From Aaosphaeria pasadenensis (Eukaryota > Ascomycota > Dothideomycetes > Pleosporales), in NCBI GenBank assembly GCA_022813625.1, contig JAKLMB010000005.1, positions 682,001 through 746,000 on the forward strand: a DNA stretch of 64,000 nucleotides, in the 5' to 3' direction. Positions within the stretch are counted from its first letter, which is position 1. Each line of letters starts with the position of its first letter. Under the pieces are notes generated by a model. The model did no database searches. It was given only the letters and a program-made list of their open reading frames with translations, and had not been told where the DNA came from. Of the stretch, positions 32,896-45,600 are shown in pieces. The translations under genes and the position numbers were made by a program.

Positions 32896-33259
32896 ATAGA
32901 ACCTGCCGCCCACGCTTAACCCCACTGAGGGCAAACAAGCACTTATCCAACGATTATATGTATATTATAGATACCCCCTCCAAAATGGCCCCAATACCCC
33001 CCTTTTTATGCTTTGTTTTTCTGTTTTTGGGTTCTTTGAGGGTGCCTTCACCCCTATGAGATTCCTTTGCATTCTGTTTTCTGGGATAATGCCCTGGGGC
33101 TCCTTTTCTTCTCTTTTTCTAGTAGCTTTATGATAAAGAGAAAGAGAGAGAGGAAAGAGACAACAATCAAAGATTTTGAATATGTAAATTTTGCTCTACT
33201 TTTTTTTGAATTGAAATCCATGTAATGTGACGAAGTAACTAATCCCTCCCCTTCCCTAC
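32896..33259. other. Convergent 3' flanks
   Basis: 364 bp between the convergent ends of the SUN and PPM2 genes; T-rich and purine-rich stretches, no coding signal. Confidence 0.5.
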
Positions 33260-36200
33260 TTACTTCTCCTTCCTCGCCGCATCCAAAACCTCCCCCGCCA
33301 ACCTCTCCAGATAAAACCGTCTCACATCCGCCGGAACATCCCTAAACGCCCTAACAATCCTCTCGACATCCCTCCTCCCCGTCTCATAAGCCTGCAAGTC
33401 CCGATTCCCGTACACGTCTCTCCCCGCCGCGTACCCCTTGTCGAGGTTCCGCCAGAACACGTTGACGGCGATGGAGTGCGAGGACCCGGGCGTCGCGGTG
33501 TGGGACCACATGGGCGGGATGAAGAGGACGTCTCCCGGTGCGAGGGCCGCGATGTGTGGGTTCGTGAGGGCGGGGTTTGGCGGGGAGGAGAGGGTGGAGG
33601 AGGAGGCGCCGGGGGGGAAGGAGAGGTGTGGGACCGCGGAGGGGGGGTACAGAGTTAGTGTTTTGGGGCCGACTATTTGGCAGAGGATGTTGGCGAGGAC
33701 GTCGTAGTGGAGCCAGAGGGAGACGGGGCCCGAGATGCGGAGGGGGGTGGAGTGGATTCGGGAGGGGGAGATGGTCGGGCTGAGGAGGGAGGGGAGGGTA
33801 AAGTCTGGGGAGATGGTGGGGAAGTCGGTGGTTAGGAGGGTGGGGAGTTTGGTTGGGGAGGTGGAGGAGGCGGAGCGGAGGTAGGTTTTTGAGGGGGGAG
33901 TGGTGGTGAGGGAGTCGATGAAGGTGCCGAAGGGGGTTTTGGTGTATTGGAAGTTTTTGGTCTGGAAGGTCATGTGGGATGAGGTGGTTTCGTGGATCAC
34001 GACTTCGCGGTCGGGCCCGATTTTGTCTTTGAGGTAGTCGAGCGTCCAGAGGGAGGTGCAAGGGCCGAGATCGAGGCCGGTTATGATGGCTGGACGGGAG
34101 GCTTTGACGATTTCGGAGAAGTCTTCGGCGGTTTGGATGGTGATCTTCTCAAGCTTCACGGCGTGACGGGTATCTTTTCCTTCGTGTTCGGTCCGTTCGA
34201 AGTTGCTTCGTTTGCCTTTTTGTTTTCCCTTGCTCTTGCTTTTGCCCTTGTCCTGGCTCTGGTTGATACTTCTTCCCTTGTCCTTGACCTTGACCTTGTC
34301 GTCTGCAGATGTAGTCGTGGGAGGGTTGGATGTATGCTGCGGCCGGGTGGCTGCATGTTCAATGCTAGACAACGACCAGTCTTGTGGTGTTGGGTTATCA
34401 TGTCGAGTGATGGTGAGATATCCCCGGTTCCAGAAACTACCCATAGAGAAGCACACAGCGCCGCCTCCTACAACCACAATCTCTTCGGGGCCGGCGGCAG
34501 CAACGCCGCAACCAACGGTCAGGAACATGGCATCTTCTGGCAGCTGAAAATATGCAGGATCCACGTTGATCACCTCGCCGACTGTGATGATCTGTAACTC
34601 TTCACTGAAGCCAAGGATCTCTTTCCTGCAGATGCCCCCAATAACCAACAGTGACTGTCCGAATGGGACGAGGGAGGCACCGAACCGTCCATGCGATGCA
34701 GATGCAGTGTTTGAACGCACGTCGCGGGTACGATCGACCCACTGTATTTGCCGTTGTTTCGAGGGTGCTGACAGGTGGAATTCCCAAATTTCATCACTGA
34801 CTGTGCCGTCGGAGTGCATGCCCCCAATCATGAGGCCCCAACCAGACCCCATTGACGAAATTGCGGCACCAAAGCGAGCTGAAGGTCGCGGACTTACAAC
34901 CTCAATATCTGTCCATCCATCGTCGGACGTCCATAGCTTGCAGTCTTCTAGAACGGTTCCGTCACTTGCTTTGCCGCCAACAACTATGACTCCTTCCACC
35001 TCAGAATCACCAGACGGCACAGTCACATTTGCGGCACAGTGTCTGAAACGAGCCGGAGAGAGATCTTGCACTTGTTGCAAGTCCCCATTGGTTTTGATAA
35101 GCCATGTGTCCGCAAGTGCTTGAGAAGGCGACCGTCGGCCGCCGACCATCAATGCATCTGTCCCGTTGATGTTGGTGATAGTGTGACCTATACGTGCAGG
35201 CTGCATTGCTAGTGATTGCAATTCGGGCTTTGAATTCTCCCGGTGAAGCGTGTCAATGCTGGACAATCGACGCTGCGAGCCCTGGCCTCCGTGGAAGGCA
35301 ACAGCCTTGTCCCCTGCACGAAATGCGGCAGCGAACCGTCGAGGAGTCAACTCTGCTTCTGCAGGTGGTGTGTGATATCCCAGCACAATAGACGCGCTCT
35401 TATGGTCCTTCACTCTCGGCAGCTCTGCAGGATGGGTTTGTTCACCGGTGTTGGTGGGGGTGGTCGAGGCCACTATCAAAAAGTAGTGGCCGGCAAAAAG
35501 CGCAAACTCCTCCCACTCATCAAATGGTTCGATAGAATCCAAATTGCGTCGAAGGTTGGATGGAGTGAACACCTCGTCGGACCATAGATCCCATAGGTTA
35601 CGTGCATTGACTGTTCTCCAGCCTGCATTGCTAAACCGTGAGGCCTGTTGGTCCAAGGACGGATAATCATTGACTGCATATATTGAGGTCTTCAATTTGT
35701 TGAAGTGATCCAACATAGTTTTCGCAAAGGGGTGGGCTGGACCCTGCGGAAGGAACTGCTCCAGCAGGCAGAATTGAGCTTCTCGGGGTTAGCAGAAGCA
35801 AAGCAAGAACATCACAGAGCACACTTCGCTTACCGTTGTCAAATGTCCTAGCCCACCTGATCAATCCATTAGAATCAACAAGAGGCATGTAGGTTATCGA
35901 CACTTCCGCAACAAAGAGGATATGCGAGTCGGTACTCATCTCCGCTTTCAATATACTCTCCAGGGTCTTCAGGTCTCTGAGGTCACAGGCAACAGCCATA
36001 TAGTGATCACTTCTAAGGAGGACCTGCTTGGAAGATGGGCGAACATTCTGCTTGAATATCATATCGCGGACTAGGCCATTGGCCAATATTCGGTCCCGCT
36101 TCCTCTCCATGAGTTGGGGGTAGTCCACGTCTACGAAGGTGGCATTCTTGCAAATAGCCTCATGTCTGTGCCAGAATTGGAATGGCAAAGGGTCGCTGTT

Positions 36201-36675
36201 TTGATCAGCAGCAAGCCCGGATACAGCCATGTGCAAGAGACATGGTGGTTGGATGTGTGCTTCTATCACCGAGAGGTGGGGCACTCTTACTCACTATCCA
36301 CAGCCCAGATTGACGATCAGCTTAGGTTTTTCGCCATTCTGTTTGAGAAATTGACAGACAGCTTGCTCAATAGCGTGCATTCGAAGCCAGTAGCCTCGAT
36401 TGATGAGAGGGTTCCTCCGACTATGCTTCGGCACAAAGGGTTCATAGAAATCTGGTTCATTTGCAAAGTATAGTTTGGATACACTGCGTTTGGAGACAAT
36501 ACTGCTGTCATTCGTCTTGAGCGAGCTGTTAGTGTTTATGGTCGTTACAATGGGCCGTTGTGGGACTTGCATTCATGATATCGTCGTCTCTTTTCGCTTT
36601 TACTGAACGCAGCCTGCCCTTTCCTTTCCCGGAGGAGGAAGGTTCAGGTCGAGGCTTACTAGCATCAGTCTCCAT
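33260..36675 (-). CDS. PPM2: tRNA wybutosine-synthesising enzyme 4 (Tyw4/Ppm2)
   Basis: Four exons, 36675-36571, 36515-36295, 36195-35834 and 35781-33260, giving 1069 aa. It carries out the last methylation and methoxycarbonylation of wybutosine at G37 of tRNA-Phe. Order of domains: leucine-carboxyl-methyltransferase-like SAM domain (SSIVSKRSV, INRGYWLRM, SAM motif NLGCGYDPLPFQFW, FVDVDYP), a Kelch-like beta-propeller (repeated GG-containing blades from about residue 400) and a C-terminal JmjC/cupin domain with the iron-binding HxD as LWLHYDVLANIL and AVNVFWRNL. A low-complexity Lys/Ser/Gly linker separates propeller and JmjC. The first intron is of the GC-AG type. Head to head with ATG18. 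Confidence 0.93.
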
Positions 36676-37190
36676 AGTATTGAGTGGCTATTCGTGAAAT
36701 GGTGCCTGTTTGATCGTATTCCCGAATATGCCTGCAGCATCAACGAAGACGAATATGGACTTTTGATTTTCGCGATATACACTAATTCGTTGGGTGTGAA
36801 CAAAACGAATGAGCCACATTCTGCACCGCCACAGTTTCCGGCCAACCGCGGGGACGTCATGCAGGAGCCAATTGGCGCTCCAATCCTCACCCGTCCATCA
36901 CACTTTCGCTCTTCCAGGCGGAAGCTCCATCCACGATCTTTTGCGCGACCTTTGCTCGTCTTCCCGCCTGGTACCGTCGAGGTCGCGCATCGTCACTCTG
37001 CATATATGCTTTCTACCACTCGTTGCTCCACCGACACAGCTCTCGCGACGATTCATCAACGACCACTCGTAATTCACTTCCCCGCGAACGTGCGGTCCAA
37101 GCTCCCGGAGCTCCGTCTTGTTTAACCACCACCGCGACACATATACCTGCATACTCGCACGGAGTCAGGTTCAGGCCTCTACCAGTCGGC
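36676..37190. promoter_or_regulatory. Divergent promoter, PPM2 / ATG18
   Basis: 515 bp separating the two start codons. No known motif was recognised and no gene is present. Confidence 0.5.
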
Positions 37191-38696
37191 ATGGCGACCA
37201 TGAACTTCGTCACATTCAACCAGGACCACAGCCATCTTGGTGTCGGTAAGATGAGAGCTACCTGCTCCGAGACCTCCTGCTGATATGAGCACCGTCAGGC
37301 ACCACCAAAGGCTACCGCATTTACACAACCGATCCTTTCAACAAGCAATCTGAATCGCGGGAAGGAGATGTCTCCAGCCTTGAGATGCTCTTCTCGACCT
37401 CTCTGGTTGCGCTGACCCTGTCACCACGAGTTCTGCGGATACAAAACACGAAGGTCGGTTTGCCCATCAGCATATCGACAAACAGCAATACTGATACAGC
37501 CCATGCAGAGGCATTCTACCATATGCGAGATGACGTTTCGAACAGCTATATTAGCAATGCGCCTGAACCGGAAGCGACTTGTGGTGGTTCTCGAATCGGA
37601 GATATACATATATGATATAAGCAACATGGCAATGTTGAAGAACGAGAAGACGTCGCCGAATACCAACGGTAGGAACGAAGAATCCATGCATACTTGGTTG
37701 CTAATGTGGACCTAGCCATTTGCGCATTGTCTGCTTCGTCAGAAAACAACTACCTCGTATATCCACTACCGTCAAAGGCTGCACCAGCATCTTTCCAACC
37801 ACCCTCCCACGCTCCACCGAAGAATGATAGCGTGACGCCATCAAGCGGTGAAGTTCTCATCTACGACGCTACGAAATTGGAGGCAGTAAATGTCATCGAA
37901 GCCCATAATTCTCCATTATCATGTATCGCATTGAACAATGAAGGAACTCTTTTGGCGACAGCGTCCGAAAAGGGTACAATCATCCGCGTCTTTTCCGTTC
38001 CAGATGGCCAGAAACTGTACCAATTCCGCCGTGGTTCCATTCCGGCCAGGATATATAGCATGTCCTTCAACTCTACGTCGACCTTACTATGTGTTTCATC
38101 AGCCACGGAGACTGTCCACATATTTCGTCTGGCTGCACCAAACGCCAGCCGGAGCAACAGCGCCTCGGGACCAAGCGGTAGGCCTCCCTCTGCATCTCGA
38201 GAACGGAGCGGCAGTCGAGGTAGTCAGGAGGCCCCTTCCGAGTATGATTACGAAGACAGCACAGCAGATATCTCGGCTTCAGAACGCAAGCCAATCAATC
38301 CCACATTCGCAAGCATGATTCGCCGGACATCGCAAAATGTTGGAAAGTCATTCGCCGCGACTGTCGGTGGGTACCTACCTAGCGCTGTTGCCGAGATCTG
38401 GGAACCAGCACGAGATTTCGCTTGGGTGAAAATCCCCAAGTCGCAGAATAGTATGTCGTCAGGACCGATCAGGACGGTCGTTGCGATGAACAACAACGGG
38501 CCGCAGGCAATGGTAGTCACGAGCGAAGGAAACTATTATCTCTTCAACATCGACTTGGAGAAAGGGGGCGAAGGGACCCTGTTCAAGCAGTATTCGTACG
38601 TTCATACCTACCCTTTTGTCTGATATCACTAACATCATCAGACTCCTCGAACCAAATGAGCTCACTAGTGGCTCAGCAGCTGATCTTACAGAGTAA
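37191..38696 (+). CDS. ATG18: Autophagy-related WD-repeat protein Atg18
   Basis: Five exons: 37191-37245, 37299-37453, 37509-37668, 37716-38595 and 38642-38696, giving 434 aa. It is a PROPPIN beta-propeller that binds PI3P and PI(3,5)P2 on autophagosomal and vacuolar membranes. The lipid-binding FRRG motif is in YQFRRGSIPARIYSM. Earlier hallmarks: MNFVTFNQDHSHLGVGTTKGYRIYTTDPF, spread over exons 1 and 2, and NAICALSASSENNYL across intron 3. A Ser/Arg-rich insertion (about residues 255-290) precedes the last blades, as is usual for the loop in the sixth blade. Full family length. Confidence 0.95.
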
Positions 38697-39192
38697 TGTT
38701 GCATTCATCTGAAAGATATTGTGTTTTGTTTTCTGTACATCTGCATTGCAAGCTCGGCGTTGGTTCTCACACAGCATCAGTTTATCTCCAGATCATTTTT
38801 CTGAGTGACGATATCTTACGGACAGGTAGCAATCTGAACAGTAGTCTCTTCAGTCTCATCTAGCAATGCTCCCTTCTCACTCCTACCATAGACATACCTT
38901 TATTAGGTTCATTATAATACAAATTCATAATTACAGAAGCTGGAGAACTTAGATTGGTTATGCTAATTCGTAGACCATTGAACATGTTGTGCACGGACCT
39001 GTCCGATCTGATCTCTGATTGGACAGAAGCTACCCCGCGGGTACTCAATGACGATACAACAGCTCCAAAATGTTGCCTAAACGCGCGCTCGTACATTCAT
39101 CACACTCATAACCACAATCAAAACAAGCACGCACGCACGCATATCTCCCACAACTAGAACGACTACTTTACACTATCGCAAATTAATCCAGC
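38697..39192. other. Intergenic, no feature seen
   Basis: 496 bp between ATG18 and the PI31 gene, both on the plus strand. It contains short ACGC direct repeats near 39130 and no coding signal. Confidence 0.5.
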
Positions 39193-40394
39193 ATGCCTCC
39201 GGCGAACACTACAGGGAACCCGCTCAGCGCGGGCTCCCTCTCCCTCTTCATGGCAGCTAGTCTGCCTAAAACGCCATCTCCGCAACTCAAGAACGCAACA
39301 GAAGCCATAGCACTAGCAGTACACGCTGGGATGATTGGGGTGGGGTTTAGATTAATAGGTCTTGGCGAGGATGATCGGATAGGTAAGTTATCCATCTATA
39401 TGCCATCAATTCAAAGCTATGCGCTGACGATCCGATTACAGAAGCAAATGCAGACGCGCAAAACCCAGAACCCCTCCCCACAGAATGGAACGCTTCATCG
39501 ACGTACGCGTTCCGATACGCACATTCCCAGTCGTCAATGGAATACCTTGTAAAGGTCAACCGCTTGGGCGGTAAGGCGGTCGTGCTTGGTCTTGCACTTG
39601 GAGACGATAAAACAACGACCTTCGAAGTCACCTCGAAAGACTACCTCTCGGAGTCATCAATACCAGTCTCGATAGCGGAGGATGCATCGAAGGAAGACGC
39701 GGCAAAGCAGCTACAGGATGTTTTCATATCAGCGGGTCGCCTCAATGACCTAGGCTCTCTCCTCAAGATCTCTATAATCCAAAAGCTTGCACCAGGACTT
39801 CAAAAGGAGGGTTACGAGGACAATTCACAGACACAAGACAACCGGAGTCAACCAGGAAGAGGATTGGGCGAACCCAGGCAACCACCGACAAATGAGCCAG
39901 AACCAGCTCGACCATACCCGTTCGAAGATCCCCTGCGAGCACCACCTCGACAAGGCCAACGACCGCTGCCAGAACCCATTCCAGGCTTCGAAGATGAATA
40001 CGAAATCAACCGACCGCCTCGGAATCCGCTCCACGACGGCGGCTTACGCGGCGGATACGGCCAAAGCGATCTGTATCCACCTGGCCTCGGACCCCACGAT
40101 CCTCTCCGTCCGCACCTCGGCGGTGGTCTTCCACGGCCTGGTGGGTTTGGAGGGGGCATGCATCCCACGTTCGACGACCCGTTGTTTGGTGGAGTGGGTG
40201 GTGGTGGTCCTGGAGGCTACGATCCCATGGCGCCGCCAGGAGCACGATTCGATCCTGTAGGGCCAGGCTCGGCGCCGCGAGACAATCGCGGTGGCAGGTT
40301 TCCTGGAGGAGGTGGCTTCGGAGGTCCTGGAAGTGGTGGACTCGGGGGTCCACCGAACCCCTTTGGAGGGTTTGGTAGTGGAGATTTCATCTGA
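39193..40394 (+). CDS. PI31-like proteasome regulator
   Basis: Two exons, 39193-39382 and 39442-40394, 380 aa. The N-terminal half resembles the PI31/Fbxo7 FP domain (AIALAVHAGMIGVGFRLIG, EWNASSTYAFRYAH, MEYLVKVNRLGGKAVVLGLALG). The C-terminal half is Pro/Gly/Arg-rich and disordered, with the conserved FDDPLFGG and a MHPTFDDP block typical of PI31, the part that contacts the 20S core. In animals and yeast PI31 (Fub1) binds the 20S proteasome and acts in its assembly and transport. It is followed by the long gene-poor region. Confidence 0.85.
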
Positions 40395-42606
40395 GGAAAT
40401 GAGTTCTTGACTTTTGGTCCAAGTAGTTGAAACACTACATGCGGCCGATACCGTTACGATCAGTATGATGAAAATGAACAAAAATTGATGAATGGTTCAA
40501 AAGACTTCCATTGTTGTGTGGTGTAGTGTCAGTGTGAATTGAGAAGAACATAAACTCCTTGAAATCCTTCCCTGTGATCGCTTCTTCGTTCAACATTCAT
40601 TTGCCACATCTAATCTCCACGGTTGATCCGGATCAAAAAGCCCAAGATCTTGGAAGGGAAGTCATAGAGCACCTCATCTTTTATCTAGAATGCGTAGCCA
40701 TGTATATCACTGAGTCGATGTAATGTATTCTCCTTCTCCAAGCTACATAGTCAATGATACAATAAATAAATCAAAATTTAAAATCAAATAAACTGCTACT
40801 CTGATCAAAATATCATTTACAACACAACTTCCATAATTCACTTCAACTTTTAACAGATCCATATGAGTATGTTTTTCTAGCTTGATCATTCTTGCCTTCG
40901 TAAGAAATGGTGTATAGTTGGCTGCAAGGCTAACCAGTCACCAGCATAGAGGCGGTCATCAGCAACCGTAGAACTCGGTAAATCTATAACAGCCCATAAC
41001 TCGGCATCTTCAGCATACAATGTGCCATTTCTGTCTAAGAAGAGATATGATGCAGCAAATCCTCCAATGCTCCCAATACGACGGACCCAGCATCGTCACC
41101 TCACAGCATGCATGCCTATGCATAACCATAAGCTCGGAAACCGCAAAATTAATCTACAAAATTATATTAAACCATCTCACCCTACACCGCAGAAAATCAA
41201 TAAAGCATCTCCATGCTACACAGTACATACACGACCACAGCCAAGCACCACCTCATAGGCGCGGGTACCGCGCTTACCTTACACCCCAACCCAACCCACC
41301 AACACAGAACAAAACCACAGTACCAAATCAAGGAAACCCAATACCGAATACATAAGCTGACGCATAAACTGTCAACTGACACATGCACCGTCCCTCCACG
41401 TTTCCCATTATCCCTCCTCCTTGCCCCGTCCTGCATTGTCCCGAATAGGAAAACGCCGCGCTTAACGCACCTCTCTCCACCCCCCTGCCCTCACTTTCCC
41501 CTCTCGCTCTCCCTCCCATGTGGCTACGAAATCAGATTGTCGTACAGCATTTCCCATGGCAAAGGAAAAAAGAAGAGCCAGATACCAACGACCGCACACC
41601 CACCACATTGCCGCTGACAACCCCTCTGGTCAAATCTTACTTACAAAGCGAGGACAAGAAGGACTCCGCCCCCAAAACAAACAATCTGGCTTGCATCGAG
41701 AGAAGAGCCACACGCCTTGAAAACGACCCCGGCCTCGAAACATACCCTTGCCCGCCTCCGCCCCAAAAATAAGGTGGACTGCTTCGATGCAGACCGTCAC
41801 GTGGATGGGTGTGTCGTCATGATTTGCTTGTCTTTCCAAAATAAGGAAATGGTATGCTTACGTAGTTGTTGTTCGCGGAAGAGGGAGAAGCCGGGTGAGG
41901 ATGTTTACGTTTGTGTTTAAGTTTGATACGCTTTGATCACGATTATGGTAATTAGAGAGTGGGGAGGTTCTATTTATTGGGTGGATGTCAGATAGGCTAG
42001 CTAGCTATGATCACTCTGTAGTAGGTTCCTTTTATTATTGTAACTTTGTTATTTTCGGGAGATGTAGAAGAAGTAGGGAAGAAAGAAGGGACGAAATAGA
42101 TGAGACGTAGCGATCGAGACACGATGAAACGAAACGAAAACAATGCTGGACATCGGTAAGACATGGTGCTCTTTCACGTGAGATTGGTTGTTGTAGTATC
42201 CTTTTGGGTCTAGATAGTGTTCATACGAGGTACGTTCGAAAGGATTCTCGTCTAGAAATGGGATTGTCATTTGTGCTATGTGAGCCGGGAGAGGACGTAT
42301 CCGAGACAAGTGGAACGTCCCTCACCATCGAGCATTTCCCTACACAAATATTCTTGTGATAGAGCTGGAGATAGGTACATATATTTTTGCTTCATTCGGT
42401 GGAGAGAACGGGTACCTATGTACGAAACGAAACGAACATACAAACGATTTGCGAGCGCGTAAACAGAGTAACCATCTGTTCCACATCAAGTAATCCAATC
42501 GCGCGCATCTTGGTCGTTGGTGTATACCTCCCGACCAATCAAACCCCTCGCTCACTAGAAATGCACTGAGCATATCCTAAAACGCATGAATCGCAGTTAA
42601 TCGAGT

Positions 42607-42650
42607 ACCTACCCTACCTACCCTACCTACCCTACCTACCCTACTACCCT
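42607..42650. repeat. Tandem repeat of ACCTACCCT
   Basis: Four perfect 9-bp copies (42607-42642) followed by a copy lacking one base (ACTACCCT). It lies inside the gene-poor region. Confidence 0.85.
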
Positions 42651-45600
42651 ATTTACTAGCGTAACTACGCAAGATTCCATAGCGAACCGATAGAAAACGA
42701 TCTGATCGGGTGTGGGGTGATAGGGGGTTTCCTGGCTGACGGGCGTGCGACCAAGTGCTTACCTGGCTCCGGGGGCCTTGAGGAAGGGATATCGCACGTG
42801 TATCACGCAATTGAGCAGCAAACTTAAGGGTTCTAGATCTTTTTGAGATAGTAAATGGGACTGGGGAAGAACGCAACGGATCTGATAAGGTGTTGGTGTT
42901 CGAGAACGAAGGGGACTACATGGGGTGAAGCGGGTATGTGTTGGACGTACCCCTTGTGAACATGAATGTACCATGTGTCATGTGTTAGAAGTATGCGAAT
43001 TGCGAGGGAGTCGGATTGAATTCAGGGCAATACGGAGTAGTTACATATTGATAGTTTTAAGGCAGAGGATGTCCGCCTGTGGGCACGTCGGAATGTTGGT
43101 ACATATTCTCGTGCGTTCAATGCAACGTAGATGGCGAGAGTGCGATAAACGACGGAGTACCTAGTTCCTTCGATGTACTACTACTTATGGACCAAAGTTG
43201 CGAATAATGGTCCGTAAACGGGCGAGAAACAGTCGCCCTGTCACGCCTTGCTTTCCTATAGTGGGGAAAGCTACAACTGTATGATGCTAATCAGGAAATC
43301 CCATGGGGAGAATAGGTTGCGACGAGTCGGATAAGCCACCGCCAGTGTCGGACTCTGTCGAGACCAAGCGAAACAACGTCCAGTCAAACAGCGATAGCAT
43401 GAATGATATTCGATCGTAAAATTCGTCCGCGAGATCCTAGATCCTAGAATCCGACGAACGATATTGTTTTGGCCTGCTTTGCCCATTGTATTGAATAGGA
43501 AAATTCGAACAGCAGGTGGGTGCCCCGGCTGACAACTCGGGTCGTGCCAATGGCCTGCGCGGAACCCCGCGTCGTTACGCGGTGTTTCGTGGGTTCTTGC
43601 AAGGATGTTAACGGTTGATCTGTCGAGATGTGGTGCGGTAGGTGGCACGGAACCTTAAAGCAACGTAGGCAGCAAGAGAGATAGCCTAAAATAGGTGAGA
43701 AGTCGTAATACGATACACGATATGATGTGGGGAACCTTGAAACCGTGCCGTGTCTGTACCTCGTACACGTGGAAGTGAGGGATGCGAGAAGGTGCGAGTT
43801 GACAAAGATCTCTCTCCTGCGTGGTGATTGAGGAGGGACTGGATGATGTGCGCAAGGCTGCAGATCCGTTGGGTCGGCTTTGCGGTGGCATGTGCGGCGA
43901 AGTTCTCGCTCCCGGAGGCACAGGAAAAGGTTATTGAGACGTTTGAAGCTTAAACCTTGCGCATATCCATCTTCTTACTTTTGATGCTGTTACTATGATT
44001 CCCAGCGCGACACCACTCCCCAAAGATTGACTTCATTACGTCGAAGAGCGATCGCCTTGCCTAACCTGCACAACATACGGCGATAAAATTAGACACGCCT
44101 TTCGAGGTCAAATGGCGAACCAGAGGCATTGCGCCTTCGATCCAACAAGGTCTGTCCAGTAGGGCGACCGTTTTGCCGATTTGAGCATCATGCAACGGCT
44201 TGCTGATTCAACGTAGAGGTCCCGTACGACAACCAACCTGTTTTAGGTTGTGACAGACTCGAACAAGCTTCTGCGCCTCTAACATGCTGCGGATCATCTT
44301 TGCGACGATGAGTCTAAGCTGGGGATGTTGCTTTTTGAACGCCCTTTAAGGCTACCTGTCTGACATCGCGCTTGTTTGGCAGGGCCTGCGTGGACAGGAT
44401 CGGTCCATGGGGCCATCCCAGTATCCAGGATCGCGGCCAGGTCCTTTTGATGTTCAATGCAGCAAGCGCAATTGTCGAGGAACTGGGATCTTGTGAAGCG
44501 CGATGTTGGGTGTGTTTGATAGAAGCGCGGTTGTTGGTGTTCTCGGGGGTTTGGTATCGAAGGTTGTCTGCGTATGCACAGCTGACTGAATTCAGCCCCC
44601 ACGCTTGAACATGTCCAAATCCACGACGGCACGACAGAACGGTTATCGGAAGAAGATTTTCGGTTACTAACTCAGTCAGAATTTCGGTCGGGCAGTTGAA
44701 GCATCACTAGTGGTTGAGTTCCAAGACGCTTTCGGGTCGTGTGCTTCGTTATAGTCGACTTCGAAGCCAGAAATCTATCCAACGCTGCCTGTATCAAATC
44801 GTCAGCTTGAGCATTGAAATCCGAACGCTATCAAAACTAGTACTTACTGCTCAGCTCCGTAACAAACAATTGCTGCAAGAATCTCTTCCGGGAAAGAAGT
44901 CGGTGATCTTGTATGCGGGGCGTAACATCTCCTCAGCAGAACGAAGCATGCATATACGCTAGTCGATAACTACCCTCCAATAGAGGCGAGACAACAAACA
45001 TATCTAGTATTGTCTCAGAAATTCTCGAACTTAGTAGAAGAGGTTCTTCTACATGACTGGATGCGTGCCAGATGCAGCTGTTGGAGTTGGTATATGTCTT
45101 GCTCTTCCCATTTAACGAATTAGATAATGGACGCCTCGAGCGTTGATGTTGGGACGAATGGAGAGATGACAAATAGCATAAATCCACATCATTCTGTATG
45201 GTGAAATACAATGGTTTGTGCGATGCCGGAAATAAACGGCACTAACCACAATTTTGTGTCGTCGGCGCCATTGGCAACGGCGGTGTTGTTGTTTCTGGTG
45301 ATTGCAAATGAGATGGAGAATCCCATAGATGTCTCACACGAGGCCTCGCAAGAGGATAAGTACGGCCAACGTGGCCCTGCATGCACAGCCGGGTAGGCCG
45401 GGAGGTCAAAGATAGTTTGAAGGACGAAGTTAGTGCTATGAAGTTACATAAGGCGGGCGGATAACCTGCGCATGAAGAGCTACACTATCCCAGGCCAAGA
45501 CAGCATTTCTATTCCGAGTGAATACCTACCTCATGGACCCGATGGACCTGATGGAAAACAGTACTTAGCAGAAACAATGCGCAGCGAAGCTCTTTCGGGG

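Noticed and set aside
33384..34061. 225-codon minus-strand ORF rich in Pro/His/Arg
   Set aside because: Alternative frame of the PPM2 JmjC exon; low complexity only.
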